A stretch of 64,000 nt of DNA from the NCBI GenBank assembly GCA_964384485.1, contig CAYLLE010000005.1, positions 5,615-69,614 of the forward strand, in the 5' to 3' direction. The position numbers were made by a program, and so were the translations under genes. The notes under the pieces were generated by a model, which was given only the letters and a program-made list of their open reading frames with translations, ran no database searches and had not been told where the DNA came from. Numbering within the stretch: the first letter of the stretch is position 1; each line of letters begins with the position of its first letter. The stretch comes from CAYLLE01 sp964384485 (GTDB lineage: Bacteria > Spirochaetota > Spirochaetia > CAYLLE01). Positions 53,344 through 62,398 of the stretch are shown one piece after another.

Positions 53344-54714
53344 CTATGCTCTAAGTGTTTCAGCCGGATCTACCGACGATGCTTTATATGCCGGATATAC
53401 CGCGAAGATAAGATTGATAACCAGCGTGACGGCTACCGCTAAACCGACTGTTGTCAGGGTTAAATTGAGCTCCGGTCCCTGTGCCCCTTGGACCGTATTA
53501 ACCTGAAACATGAGACTGAGTAACTTAACGAGCACCGCGGAGAGGCCTATGCCGAAGATCCCCCCGATAAATCCCAACCCCAATGATTCCGTCAAATATT
53601 GACCGAAGATGGACCCCCGGGAGCCTCCCATGGCGACGGATATGCCGATCGCCTTCCTTCGTCTTACCACCCGCGCCAGCATAAGATTAAGGATATTAAT
53701 AGACGCGATAAAAAGTCCCATACTGGAGAGCAGTCCGATCACGGTCAGTACCGGGACTACCCGTCTCCGCTGTTCAAGAAAATCCTCTCTTCGGTTCGTA
53801 ATCCCGACTTTATCTCCGTATTTAATTTCAAAGAATGAAGTCAATTGACTTGTCGCTTCGTCAAGATTTTCCGGATCATCAACCGCGAAGGTAATGGAAT
53901 GGAGGGTGTTCTGAAACATATAAAACTGCGAAGCGGTAATCGGGGTAAAGCCTCCCCGGTCGACCGTCCTTCCGTCCATCGCGTCAGGAGGCTGTTTCTC
54001 CATGATGCCGGAAATTGTATACACAAAACCGTTCAGTCTGATCTTTTTCCCGACGATTTCTTGAGGAGGGGTTTCCGGATAAAGCAATTCAGCAGCGGTG
54101 TGACCAAGCACAACCAGTTTAAGTTCCGATTCGATATCTGTATGAGAGAAAAGTGATCCGTATTCGGCGTTCAGGTTATAGCTTGAGAAAAACTCAGGAG
54201 TAACGGCCCTGCCGTCGAACTCTTCGATCTCTGCATTCGGAGGTATAAGGTCGGTACCGGTTTTATCGCCGCCGCTTTCCTTCTGGTCTTCCACAATCTC
54301 CCGGCCGTCCTCGATCCGGCGAACACGGCGTCCGGCGAACCTGGCTGACTCGCCAAGAGAAAAGCGTTCCCAGTTGACCGCGTACCCGTAATCCACCGCC
54401 GGGCTTTCCGCTTTCGCTTCCGCTATGTCCGATAATGAAAATGTTACGGAAGGACCCGAATCCCTTGTCTCCGGGTCGATCCTCTGTATCGCCGAAAACC
54501 CGCTGAAATTATCTCTGTTAGGCCCAACGGCAATTTCTTTCCACCTAGGATCATCCAGAGTATCCTGCATAGAGCCTACATAGTTGGAGTACAGGCTTAA
54601 TACGGATGAGATGATCCCTACACCCAGGGCTATCCCGAGAACGACCATGAACGACTCAAGCAATCTGCTCCGGATGTAGTGGAGAGTAATTTTTACCGTG
54701 TCCGCAAAACTCAT
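53344..54714 (-). CDS. MacB-like ABC permease, first subunit
   Basis: 456 residues with the same MacB/FtsX layout: an N-terminal helix (FMVVLGIALGVGIISSVLSLY), a periplasmic domain of about 250 residues and three C-terminal helices with RRRKAIGISVAMGGSRGSIFG before helix 3. It probably pairs with the next permease as a heterodimer, driven by the ATPase upstream, which it overlaps by 4 bases (ATGA). Confidence 0.9.
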   Translation of the reverse strand: MSFADTVKITLHYIRSRLLESFMVVLGIALGVGIISSVLSLYSNYVGSMQDTLDDPRWKEIAVGPNRDNFSGFSAIQRIDPETRDSGPSVTFSLSDIAEAKAESPAVDYGYAVNWERFSLGESARFAGRRVRRIEDGREIVEDQKESGGDKTGTDLIPPNAEIEEFDGRAVTPEFFSSYNLNAEYGSLFSHTDIESELKLVVLGHTAAELLYPETPPQEIVGKKIRLNGFVYTISGIMEKQPPDAMDGRTVDRGGFTPITASQFYMFQNTLHSITFAVDDPENLDEATSQLTSFFEIKYGDKVGITNRREDFLEQRRRVVPVLTVIGLLSSMGLFIASINILNLMLARVVRRRKAIGISVAMGGSRGSIFGQYLTESLGLGFIGGIFGIGLSAVLVKLLSLMFQVNTVQGAQGPELNLTLTTVGLAVAVTLVINLIFAVYPAYKASSVDPAETLRA

Positions 54715-55460
54715 TTCAACTGCTCCTCTCCGTCTTTCTCAATCGCTTTCAGTTCACGTATGATGCTTTCCGGATCAAGCCGTTTCTCGATAGGACCGTC
54801 GGATAAAACCATGCCGTCTCTGAGCCGGACCATCCGTTTACCGGTGCTTCCCAGCCGTTCGTCATGGGTTACCATCACCACAGTAAGACCTTCTTTATTC
54901 AGCTGCCTGAGTGTATTCAGAATATCCATACCCATTTCGGTAGGAAGATTTCCCGTAGGCTCATCGGCAAGAAGCAGACTGGGATCGTTTGCTAGAGCTC
55001 TGGCAATGGCAACCCGCTGCTGTTCTCCGCCGGAAAGCATATTGGGATAGTGGTACATCCGTTCCGCGAGACCGAAACGTTCGAGAAGTTCCTTTGCCCG
55101 CTTTTTCCGTTCTCCCGAAGGTTTTCCGGCGTACATCAGAGGCATTATTACGTTATCCAGAGCGCTGAATTCCGGGAAAAGGTTGAAACTCTGGAAAACA
55201 AAACCGAAATGTTCGTTCCGTATCCGGGAACGTTCCCGGTCGGAAAGGTCGGTTACTTCATTTTCTTCTATAGAATAGGTTCCCCGGGTCGGAGAATCCA
55301 GAATTCCGAGGATGGCCAGCAGGGTTGATTTCCCCGAACCGGACGGTCCCATCACGGTCACAAATTCTCCCCGGTCTATCCGGAGATCAATTTCTTTTAT
55401 CGCATCGAGTTTCCTCGAGCCTAAATCGTATGTTTTAGTTACTCCCGTGAGCTGTATCAT
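54711..55460 (-). CDS. MacB/LolD-type ABC ATPase
   Basis: 249 residues. Walker A GPSGSGKSTLLAILG, Q-loop VFQSFNLFPEFSALDNV, signature LSGGEQQRVAIARALA and Walker B LLLADEPTG are all present. It belongs to the lipoprotein/antimicrobial-peptide/macrolide exporter group. The start overlaps the adaptor stop by one base (TAATG), typical of an export operon of adaptor, ATPase and permeases. Confidence 0.92.
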   Translation of the reverse strand: MIQLTGVTKTYDLGSRKLDAIKEIDLRIDRGEFVTVMGPSGSGKSTLLAILGILDSPTRGTYSIEENEVTDLSDRERSRIRNEHFGFVFQSFNLFPEFSALDNVIMPLMYAGKPSGERKKRAKELLERFGLAERMYHYPNMLSGGEQQRVAIARALANDPSLLLADEPTGNLPTEMGMDILNTLRQLNKEGLTVVMVTHDERLGSTGKRMVRLRDGMVLSDGPIEKRLDPESIIRELKAIEKDGEEQLK

Positions 55461-56776
55461 TATTCCTGCTCCTTTACTTCTATTCTGTTTCCGCCGGATG
55501 TATTGAGATTGATTTGCTGATAGGTGATAAAGTCCTGATAACCTGAAACAATAATTTTGTCGTCTTTTTCTACCCCGGTCAGGATCTCCGCCCGGTCAGC
55601 GGTGACCGAACCGAAATCAACTTCAATCCTGTATGCCTTGTTGTCCTGGATACGGTAGAGGTAAAGCTGATTGCCGGTTGTGAGATACGCGCCCCGGGGC
55701 AGGTAAAGCGCCTGTTCTGCCCCGCCTACAACGATTTCGGCTGATGCCGAACTTCCCGGTACAATATTCTCCGGAACGGAATCAAAAGCAGCGGTGACCG
55801 CAACTGTTGATTCATAGTCACCTGTGGCCTCTGCTTCCATTGCCACCGCGCTTATATGTCCGGAGTACTCGGTGCTTCCAAGGGCAAGATTTACTTCCTG
55901 TCCCAGATAGATCATGTCGATCTTGTTTTCAGGGACATTGACTTTCACGACCGGACGGGAAAGATCCGCTACCCGGAGCAATTTCCCGAACTGGGTGACG
56001 GTATCACCTCCAGAGACAAAAACGTTCATCACTTTTCCGTCCAGGGGAGCCCGGACCGTGCATTCTTCAATTTCATTCCGAAGCTCTTTGATGTCTTCCC
56101 GAAGGGAATTGATATCCATGTTGAGGATTTCCATGGCATATTCGTAGTTTAGTGCCGCCGTTTCTTCCTGCCGGTCAAAATCTGATATAGAACGTTTGGC
56201 CTGGGTCACCTTGTTCTCCGCGTTATCCAGATCGTTCCTGGAGAGAGACCCGGCTTCGAAGAGCTTTTGAGCCTTTTCCAGGCTTGCCTCCGCCGACTCC
56301 AGGTCGTCCTGGAGATTCTGCCTGTTGTCTTCCTGCTTTTCCATCTCCAGCGCCCGTTCCCGTTCCTTTTTCTGTTTATCCAGCAGTTTCTTGCTTAACG
56401 CCAATTCTTTTTCTCCTAGAGATGCTTCCAGATTTTCCGGGTTTATCTCGGCGATCACGTCACCGGTTTTAATCTGATCTCCCTGGGCAAAATAAATTGC
56501 GGTAACAATGCCGGGCTGCGGTGAAAGGATGTTTTCGACGTACTCCACGCTCAAAGTTCCCGAAAGCTGGAGCGTTTCGGTAACCATCCCTTCCTGCACA
56601 AATGCGTACGAGTAGGTTTTCAGCGTGTAGCTGTCCTCTGCGGGACGAAAAATAAGATAGGCTGTCCCCAGCAGTACTGCCATGACCACGATAATTACGG
56701 CTATCATGATCCACTGTCGTTTACTTCCGGGTCTTTTTACCTGTTTTTCCCTTACAATCGGTCCTTCTTTCGGCAT
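55460..56776 (-). CDS. Periplasmic adaptor (HlyD/MacA family)
   Basis: 438 residues. A basic N-terminus, one membrane helix (WIMIAVIIVVMAVLLGTAYLI), then a lipoyl-like half-motif, a long coiled-coil hairpin (about 125-215) and beta-barrel domains (VRAPLDGKVMNVFVSGGDTV; GSSASAEIVVGGAEQALYLP). It links the inner-membrane exporter to an outer-membrane channel; no TolC gene is nearby. First gene of the exporter operon. The assumed start has no Shine-Dalgarno and sits at the expected transcription start. Confidence 0.9.
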   Translation of the reverse strand: MPKEGPIVREKQVKRPGSKRQWIMIAVIIVVMAVLLGTAYLIFRPAEDSYTLKTYSYAFVQEGMVTETLQLSGTLSVEYVENILSPQPGIVTAIYFAQGDQIKTGDVIAEINPENLEASLGEKELALSKKLLDKQKKERERALEMEKQEDNRQNLQDDLESAEASLEKAQKLFEAGSLSRNDLDNAENKVTQAKRSISDFDRQEETAALNYEYAMEILNMDINSLREDIKELRNEIEECTVRAPLDGKVMNVFVSGGDTVTQFGKLLRVADLSRPVVKVNVPENKIDMIYLGQEVNLALGSTEYSGHISAVAMEAEATGDYESTVAVTAAFDSVPENIVPGSSASAEIVVGGAEQALYLPRGAYLTTGNQLYLYRIQDNKAYRIEVDFGSVTADRAEILTGVEKDDKIIVSGYQDFITYQQINLNTSGGNRIEVKEQE

Positions 56777-56782
56777 GATGTT

Positions 56783-56811
56783 ATTATGCTGGTTCAGTGT
56801 AAATTTGACAA
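56783..56811 (-). promoter_or_regulatory. Promoter of the exporter operon, leaderless arrangement
   Basis: Minus strand: TTGTCA (56811-56806), a 17-base spacer, CATAAT (56788-56783), each 5 of 6. The expected start site is at the A of the adaptor ATG (56776), 7 bases beyond the -10 box, so the mRNA would have no leader. Confidence 0.6.
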
Positions 56812-56875
56812 TCCTTACTTTCGCGGATTTAACAATTTTAATAAATCTCTCCCCGTTTCTAAGCTAATACCCGCC

Positions 56876-56905
56876 TTGACACCGGTTTGTTCTATCCATC
56901 ATAAT
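56876..56905 (+). promoter_or_regulatory. Sigma-70 promoter of the fucosidase gene
   Basis: TTGACA (56876-56881), 18 bases, CATAAT (56900-56905). The start site would be about 11 bases before the ATG, next to GGAGG at 56912-56916. Confidence 0.6.
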
Positions 56906-56922
56906 CTGATCCGGAGGCGAAG

Positions 56923-58206
56923 ATGAGTAATATAATGAGTTTACCGGAATATGAGGCGGAAATTGCCCGGACCAGGGACAAGCGGATGAAATGGTGGAGA
57001 GAAGCGCGGTACGGTATGTTTGTCCATTACGGACTCTACTCCCAACTGGCGCGTCATGAATGGACGATGGCTTTGGAGAGCATACCAGTGGAAGAGTACG
57101 AAAAGCTGGCTGACACTTTTTCTCCCGAGCCGGGATCACCCGCGAAGTGGGCCGCTCTCGCGAAAAGAGCGGGAATGAAATACATGGTTATGACTACAAA
57201 GCACCATGAAGGTTTCTGCCTGTGGGATTCCAAACTCACCGATTATAATGCCGCTTTCAAGGGACCAAAACGGGATATTGTCGCGGAATATGTTGATGCC
57301 TGCAGAAAAGAAGGATTAAAAATCGGCTTTTACTACTCCCTGATGGACTGGCACCATCCAGATTCCTGGAGATGCGCGTTTGATCCGGAAGCGCGTAAAC
57401 GATTTCTCGATTACACTCAGGGGCTTGTGCGTGAATTAATGTCCAACTACGGGAAAATCGACATACTTTGGTATGATGTCTCGCGGCCGATGCAGCATCA
57501 TGAAGGCTGGAACTCTTTATCGATAAATCAGATGGTCAGGGAGCTGCAGCCCGATATCATCATTAACAACCGTTCAAAACTCCCCGAAGATTTCGGAACA
57601 CCCGAGGAGCATATCACTGCCATGGACCGGGATTGGGAAGCATGTATGACATTTAACGGTTTGAGCTGGGGCTACGTGGATTCCGAACAGGCTGCTCCCT
57701 ACAGTTATAACGCCCAGGGGATACTCAGGATGCTTCAGCGGGTAACCTCGGGAGGAGGAAACCTGCTTTTGAACATCGGCCCTGCGCCGGGTGGGGATGT
57801 TCCGCGGGAAGCGGTTCAGCCTCTGGAGACAGTGGGACGCTGGCTTGAGGTTCATGGTGATGTTATTTACGGGGAGGTATCTCCCATAGCAGGCAAACCG
57901 ACAGGAGTAGGGATGCTGACCGCCAAAGGAAACACGGCGTATTTATGGGCCTGGATATGGCCGGAAGGGGACTTCTCTTTGGGCGGTTTCCAAACAAAAC
58001 TCAGGAAGGTCACCCATAAGGCGACCGGAAAAGAGATCGGGTTCAGCCAGGAACCTCACCGGATCAAGCTGCAGGGACTCGGCCCGCAGATGCGGGATAA
58101 AATTGCCGGTGTTACCGTCCTGGAACTTGAATTTGAAACATCCCCCGAAGCGGTGCGGTGTAGCGCCTATCCCCAGCTTCATGAAGGAAAGGAAATCAAC
58201 CCGTAA
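56923..58206 (+). CDS. Alpha-L-fucosidase, GH29
   Basis: Glycoside hydrolase removing terminal L-fucose with retention. 427 residues, no signal peptide, so probably cytoplasmic. Family motifs include RYGMFVHYGLYSQLARHEW, MTTKHHEGFCLWDSK, KIGFYYSLMDWHHPDSW, the nucleophile region KIDILWYDVSR (D185) and DWEACMTFNGLSWGY near the acid/base region. Beta-sandwich C-terminus. It has its own promoter and no nearby sugar transporter or fucose catabolic gene. Fucose as substrate is family knowledge, not visible. Confidence 0.9.
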   Translation: MSNIMSLPEYEAEIARTRDKRMKWWREARYGMFVHYGLYSQLARHEWTMALESIPVEEYEKLADTFSPEPGSPAKWAALAKRAGMKYMVMTTKHHEGFCLWDSKLTDYNAAFKGPKRDIVAEYVDACRKEGLKIGFYYSLMDWHHPDSWRCAFDPEARKRFLDYTQGLVRELMSNYGKIDILWYDVSRPMQHHEGWNSLSINQMVRELQPDIIINNRSKLPEDFGTPEEHITAMDRDWEACMTFNGLSWGYVDSEQAAPYSYNAQGILRMLQRVTSGGGNLLLNIGPAPGGDVPREAVQPLETVGRWLEVHGDVIYGEVSPIAGKPTGVGMLTAKGNTAYLWAWIWPEGDFSLGGFQTKLRKVTHKATGKEIGFSQEPHRIKLQGLGPQMRDKIAGVTVLELEFETSPEAVRCSAYPQLHEGKEINP

Positions 58207-58239
58207 CTGTGAGGAGTCGGGCGTTTTCTTAGGCACAAA

Positions 58240-58977
58240 ATGGTCGGACGGCGGGATTCATCCTTGTAACTGTTCTTTTTCTATTTATTTCCGTCTGCCT
58301 GAATGCCCAGGAAAATCAGAAAATACTAGTCCTGAATTCATACCATCAAGGACTTCCCTTGGCTGACGGCATGACCGAAGGGGTTATGTCCCTAATCTCC
58401 CGGGAGGAGGAACTGTATGTTGAGTACATGGACACGAAGCGGTTTCCCTTCGAGACGGTAATCGGCCCGTTTGAAAAACTCCTGTCGCAGAAATACCGCG
58501 GGGCCGAATTTGATGCGATCATATCCTGCGACGATAACGCCTTCCGGTTTCTGCAGCTCCGTCACAAATCGATTTTCTCGGGTGTTCCCGTAGTTTTAAC
58601 GACTACCTTCCCGGATTGACGGAACAGTACCATGTCCCGTTTTTTGCTCATGCCGATTTTTATCTCGGACTCGGACCGGTCGGGGGCAAGCTGAATTCGA
58701 GCTATTATCAAGGCAGAAAGGCCGCGGAAATCACCTTATCCATACCAGCAATTTCCGGTGATCACATTCGCATTAAAATTTATAAAACCAAAACGATTTT
58801 ATCCTCCGGGTTTCCGATAACGGAAGCGGATTTCCCGATCACTTCGATCCCGAAGATTCCGGATTACTGGGATACCAGATCATTAATGGTTTGGTTCAGC
58901 AGCTTAAAGGGAGATTGACAATAGAAACAACCTCCGCGTCCGTGACCGTAGCTTTTCCTGAGAAAAATATTGAATAA
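58240..58977 (+). pseudogene. Decayed substrate-binding/histidine kinase sensor
   Basis: Remnant of an ABC-substrate-binding-type sensor fused to a HisKA_2 histidine kinase. From an ATG at 58240 (after AGG) one frameshift occurs near 58255. Then a signal peptide (FILVTVLFLFISVCLNAQ) and ILVLNSYHQGLPLADGMTEG to FSGVPVVL. Sequence NDYLPGLTEQYH continues in another frame near 58600, with bases missing. After GGKLNSSYYQGRKAAEITLSI the text joins directly to kinase ATPase sequence (DHIRIKIYK), with the middle lost. A single-base slip in an A run near 58791 shifts to VSDNGSGFPDHFDPEDSG...GYQIINGLVQQLKG and the true stop at 58975. Confidence 0.85.
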
Positions 58978-59045
58978 AACCTGTTTCTTTCGGGTATTAA
59001 TAGAGTATGCTGAGAGCTGAACAATACAGCGGAAAGGCGGTGAAA

Positions 59046-59750
59046 ATGACATTACTTTCTATTTATATAGCGTCAGCTGTGCTTGGTTTGGGTATCACTG
59101 TTATTGATATGCTTGGTCTCTTCGGCAGCGAATCAGAAACAGATTTTGATTCCGGTGAGGCAGCAGGTGATGATTCAGCCGGTGAGTTGGAATTTGCCGG
59201 CGAAGAGGGCGATGTTTCGATCCCGGAAGATTCCAGCGGCGATGATTCAGTCCAGCCTTCCGCATTGGGACATGATTCCGATGAGGCTGCGGCGGTAAAA
59301 AGAAAAAAACGGAAGCGGGATGCGGTCCTGACAATCCTTTCGGGAGCCAGAAGTGTCGTCTATTTCGCTCTCGGTTTCGGGCCGGCCGGGCTGTTTGCCC
59401 TGACCCAGGTTTCAGCTCCCCGTTCACTCATTTGGAGTGTTCCCGCGGGTGCCGCGGTCCTTGTAGGCGGGAGGATTCTCCGGAGAGTCCTCCGGAGAGA
59501 ACTTGATTCACAGATCAGTACGGAAGAACTGCTTTTGGAGGCGGGGGAAGTTACTGTCAGTATTGCTCCCGGCTCTATGGGAAAAGTGAGAATAAAGTAC
59601 GGCGGCAGCTATATTGACCGGTATGCCCGGGCGGCAGATCCTAACGCGCGAATAGCGCTGGGTACGCTTGTTCGGGTAGCAGATATAAGTGATGAATGTG
59701 TGTATGTGGAACCGGATGATTCTATCTCCCGTTTTACAGAGGAACAGTGA
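59046..59750 (+). CDS. NfeD-like membrane protein
   Basis: 234 residues from ATG 59046. An N-terminal helix (LLSIYIASAVLGLGITVIDML), an acidic loop, two more hydrophobic helices (120-175) and a C-terminal OB-fold-like domain (EVTVSIAPGSMGKVRIKYG, LGTLVRVADISDECVYVE). This is the NfeD layout, and such genes pair with flotillins, as here. An earlier in-frame ATG (59007) lacks a ribosome site; GGCGGTGA precedes 59046. Function of NfeD proteins is poorly defined. Confidence 0.75.
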   Translation: MTLLSIYIASAVLGLGITVIDMLGLFGSESETDFDSGEAAGDDSAGELEFAGEEGDVSIPEDSSGDDSVQPSALGHDSDEAAAVKRKKRKRDAVLTILSGARSVVYFALGFGPAGLFALTQVSAPRSLIWSVPAGAAVLVGGRILRRVLRRELDSQISTEELLLEAGEVTVSIAPGSMGKVRIKYGGSYIDRYARAADPNARIALGTLVRVADISDECVYVEPDDSISRFTEEQ

Positions 59751-59778
59751 GGAACGGGTATATTACAGGGAGGAACGA

Positions 59779-61119
59779 ATGGAAGGATTACAGAATTTTT
59801 TTACGGGGGGAGGCGCGGGTATTATAGGCGGGGTCGCGGGTATTGCCGTGTTTTTCCTCTTGGTGGGTACCGTAAAGTCTCTGCTTCAGGTCACGCTGCC
59901 GGATAACATTCTCGTCATAACCGGCCGGAAAAAGGTCCGGGAAGGAAAAACTTTCGGGTTTAGTGTGGAGCGGGGAAGAGCCGTTAAGATACCCTATTTC
60001 CAGTCGGCTCAGAAACTCAATATCGGTGTGTATCCGATAAACGTCAGGGTCGAAGGGGTGAACTCGGCCAACGGTATTACCGTGGGAGCCGATGCCACCG
60101 CCTGCGTGTGTATTGATGATGACGATGAAGGAATGCTTTACTCCGCCGTGGAACGGCTGATGGGGAAGGACCGGGAGCAGATTCATGCCCAGGTTCAGCA
60201 GACTCTAGTCGGTAATTTCCGCGGCGCTTTGAACAAAGCTACACCGCTTCAGGCGATAGGAATGACGGAAAGTTTCGATGATGATGAGGAGATCGAAGAC
60301 GCCCGGGAGGCGCTGGACCATGGAGAACGGGCCCAATTCAGGCAGGAACTGGTGAGGGATATAAATTCCGATCTCTCAAGTTTCGGAATGAAAGTGGTTT
60401 CCGTAAGCCTTCAGAAAATTTGGGACACGTCGAATTACATCGCCAATTTAGCGCAGAAAACTCTGGCTGAAAAAAGACAGAAGGTAGAGATTGAAGAGGC
60501 CCGGCTCCGGGCCCTGGCGGAGAAGGCGGAGTCCGACGCCAATAGACGGATCAGTGTAGGAAAGAGCCAGGCTGACGAGAAAATCATAGCGGTCAGGGAA
60601 AAACTTGAGGTATACCGGCGGGAGAGCACGGCGCAGATAGAGCAGAGCCGGCTCGAAGCCGATAACAGTATCCAGGAAGCAGAAAACCGGGGAGAACGTC
60701 TTGTACAGGAGCAGCTTGTGGAACTGCAGAAGCTGCAGAACCGAACCCAGGTTACCCTTAAGGCGGAAGCGGAGGAAAGATCAGCTAAAATAATTGCCAA
60801 AGGTGAGGAGGAGGCGGTCACCATTGTGGAACGTACCAGGAACGATCTTCTCAGGCAAAAAGTGGAAATGCTCGACCGGATGAAAGACGCCGGAAAAGCG
60901 GTTCTGTTCATTCAGCAGCAGCTTCCCGGCCTTTTTAAATCTTTTAAGCAATATGCTGAGAAAATTGGCGTGGATTCACTGGTGGTTATGGATGAAGAGG
61001 ACGGACTTAACAGCATTATCAACCGCGGTCCCGAGGCGTTTGTTTATTTTCTAAATCAGTTCAGCGAGGCTTTGGGGGTAGATATCCGGGATTTTCTCGG
61101 AAAAGGAGAAAAGGCATGA
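59779..61119 (+). CDS. SPFH/flotillin-like protein 1
   Basis: 446 residues. One N-terminal membrane helix (IIGGVAGIAVFFLLVGTVKS), a SPFH domain (TLPDNILVITGRKKVREGK to about residue 200) and a long Glu/Ala-rich coiled coil (215-385) before a short C-terminal domain. Flotillins scaffold membrane microdomains. The ATG at 59779 is set by AGGGAGGA; an upstream in-frame ATG (59689) lies inside the NfeD gene. Overlaps the next gene by 4 bases. Confidence 0.88.
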   Translation: MEGLQNFFTGGGAGIIGGVAGIAVFFLLVGTVKSLLQVTLPDNILVITGRKKVREGKTFGFSVERGRAVKIPYFQSAQKLNIGVYPINVRVEGVNSANGITVGADATACVCIDDDDEGMLYSAVERLMGKDREQIHAQVQQTLVGNFRGALNKATPLQAIGMTESFDDDEEIEDAREALDHGERAQFRQELVRDINSDLSSFGMKVVSVSLQKIWDTSNYIANLAQKTLAEKRQKVEIEEARLRALAEKAESDANRRISVGKSQADEKIIAVREKLEVYRRESTAQIEQSRLEADNSIQEAENRGERLVQEQLVELQKLQNRTQVTLKAEAEERSAKIIAKGEEEAVTIVERTRNDLLRQKVEMLDRMKDAGKAVLFIQQQLPGLFKSFKQYAEKIGVDSLVVMDEEDGLNSIINRGPEAFVYFLNQFSEALGVDIRDFLGKGEKA

Positions 61120-62360
61120 TACTGTTTCTTATAACATTATTCGGATTGATTGGAATCACTGTTATAATCCAGCTCATAACAAAAATGCGGATTGTCGGCG
61201 GAAATGAACTGGGAATAGTTTCGGGAAAAGGATCCCGGAAAGGATTCCGTTCCTTAAGCGGGGGACGCGCCTTTATCATACCGTTCCTAAACCGTTTCTC
61301 CAAACTTAACCTGACCCCTCATACGATTGAGGTTACCGTGGATTCCGCAATTGCATCCGGGGTGGTTCCGCTGAATGTTAAGGCAACCGTAAGTTTCGCC
61401 ATTGCTTCGAATGAGGCAGGCCGGATCAGAGCTGTCACCCGTATTCTTAGTCTGGCGAAAAACTGGGACGAATTACGGAAAGTCGCAAGCGACATAATCG
61501 AAGGACATTTGCGGGATTCCATCGCTTCAATAACCCCCGAACAGGTAATGAAGGATAAAGACACCTTGGTGGCAAAGATGATCAATGTGTGTAAATCTGA
61601 TTTGGAAAATATCGGTCTCGAAATTACCACCATGAATATTGCCGATGTTGATGATCACCGTCTCGACGGTGTAACCGAACCGGATCTCTATATCGCTCTC
61701 CTAAAGCGGGTACAGACGGCAAATGCCGAAACCAAGGCCCGGCAGGCCCGCGCAGAAGCACAGGCCTCAGCCGTGGAACAGCAGGAGGAACGCAGGGCTG
61801 AAATCCAGGTACGGGCGCTGGAGAATGAACTTCAGAACCTGCAGGCGGAAACCCGGGTGAAGGTGCAGGAAGAGAATCAGCGGAGGGTTGTCGGAGTGGA
61901 GCAGGCAACCCGGGACGCGGACGCGAAGGTCCATGGAATAAAGAGGCAGATCGAAGCGGAACGGCAGGGAATTGAAATGCTCGAGAAGAAATATGAAGCT
62001 TCTATAGTAACTCCGGCAAACGCCGAAAAAGAACGGATGATACTCGAAGCCAGTATCAAAGCGGAACGGATGCGGGCTAAAGCACAGGCTGAGATTGAGC
62101 AGCTGAATGAAACACTCAAAATCATCGAAGATTCCGGAAACGGAAGAGATACATATATCATTGAAAATTTCGAACGGCTGATAGCGCCGTTCGCGGAGAC
62201 CCTGCAGCTGTTCCCCGCCAGGAAGGTATCCGTAATTACCGGCGCCGGCGGAAACAGACAGCCTATTTCGGCTATTCATCCCGATGCTGCCGCTTTAAAG
62301 CGGAATGAGCTGATCGGCGGAATTATGGGTGAAGCACTCGGTGAAGATGACGGGAAGTAG
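61116..62360 (+). CDS. SPFH/flotillin-like protein 2
   Basis: 414 residues with the same plan: an N-terminal helix (ILFLITLFGLIGITVIIQLI), a SPFH domain with AIASGVVPLNVKATVSFAIA, then an Ala/Glu/Arg coiled coil (200-345). It probably oligomerises with the upstream paralogue; sequence likeness between the two is moderate by eye. The ATG overlaps the first gene's stop (ATGA). Convergent with the following minus-strand gene. Confidence 0.88.
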   Translation: MILFLITLFGLIGITVIIQLITKMRIVGGNELGIVSGKGSRKGFRSLSGGRAFIIPFLNRFSKLNLTPHTIEVTVDSAIASGVVPLNVKATVSFAIASNEAGRIRAVTRILSLAKNWDELRKVASDIIEGHLRDSIASITPEQVMKDKDTLVAKMINVCKSDLENIGLEITTMNIADVDDHRLDGVTEPDLYIALLKRVQTANAETKARQARAEAQASAVEQQEERRAEIQVRALENELQNLQAETRVKVQEENQRRVVGVEQATRDADAKVHGIKRQIEAERQGIEMLEKKYEASIVTPANAEKERMILEASIKAERMRAKAQAEIEQLNETLKIIEDSGNGRDTYIIENFERLIAPFAETLQLFPARKVSVITGAGGNRQPISAIHPDAAALKRNELIGGIMGEALGEDDGK

Positions 62361-62371
62361 CGGTCACCATG

Positions 62372-62398
62372 TCAGCCGGCGGTATCTCCGCCGGCTGA
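62372..62398. other. 11-bp perfect hairpin across the end of the REC-PAS gene
   Basis: TCAGCCGGCGG, a 5-base loop TATCT, CCGCCGGCTGA: perfect 11-bp stem. It encodes the last residues and stop of the minus-strand gene and lies 12 bases after the flotillin stop. Neither side has a T tract, so it is not a standard intrinsic terminator. Confidence 0.7.

Noticed and set aside
56805..56833. Plus-strand TTGACA-17-TTTAAC
   Set aside because: The -10 box is poor and a better plus-strand promoter lies at 56876; it overlaps the minus-strand -35 box.
59689..59778. Longer start of the first flotillin
   Set aside because: It lies within the NfeD gene; the ATG at 59779 has a strong ribosome site.
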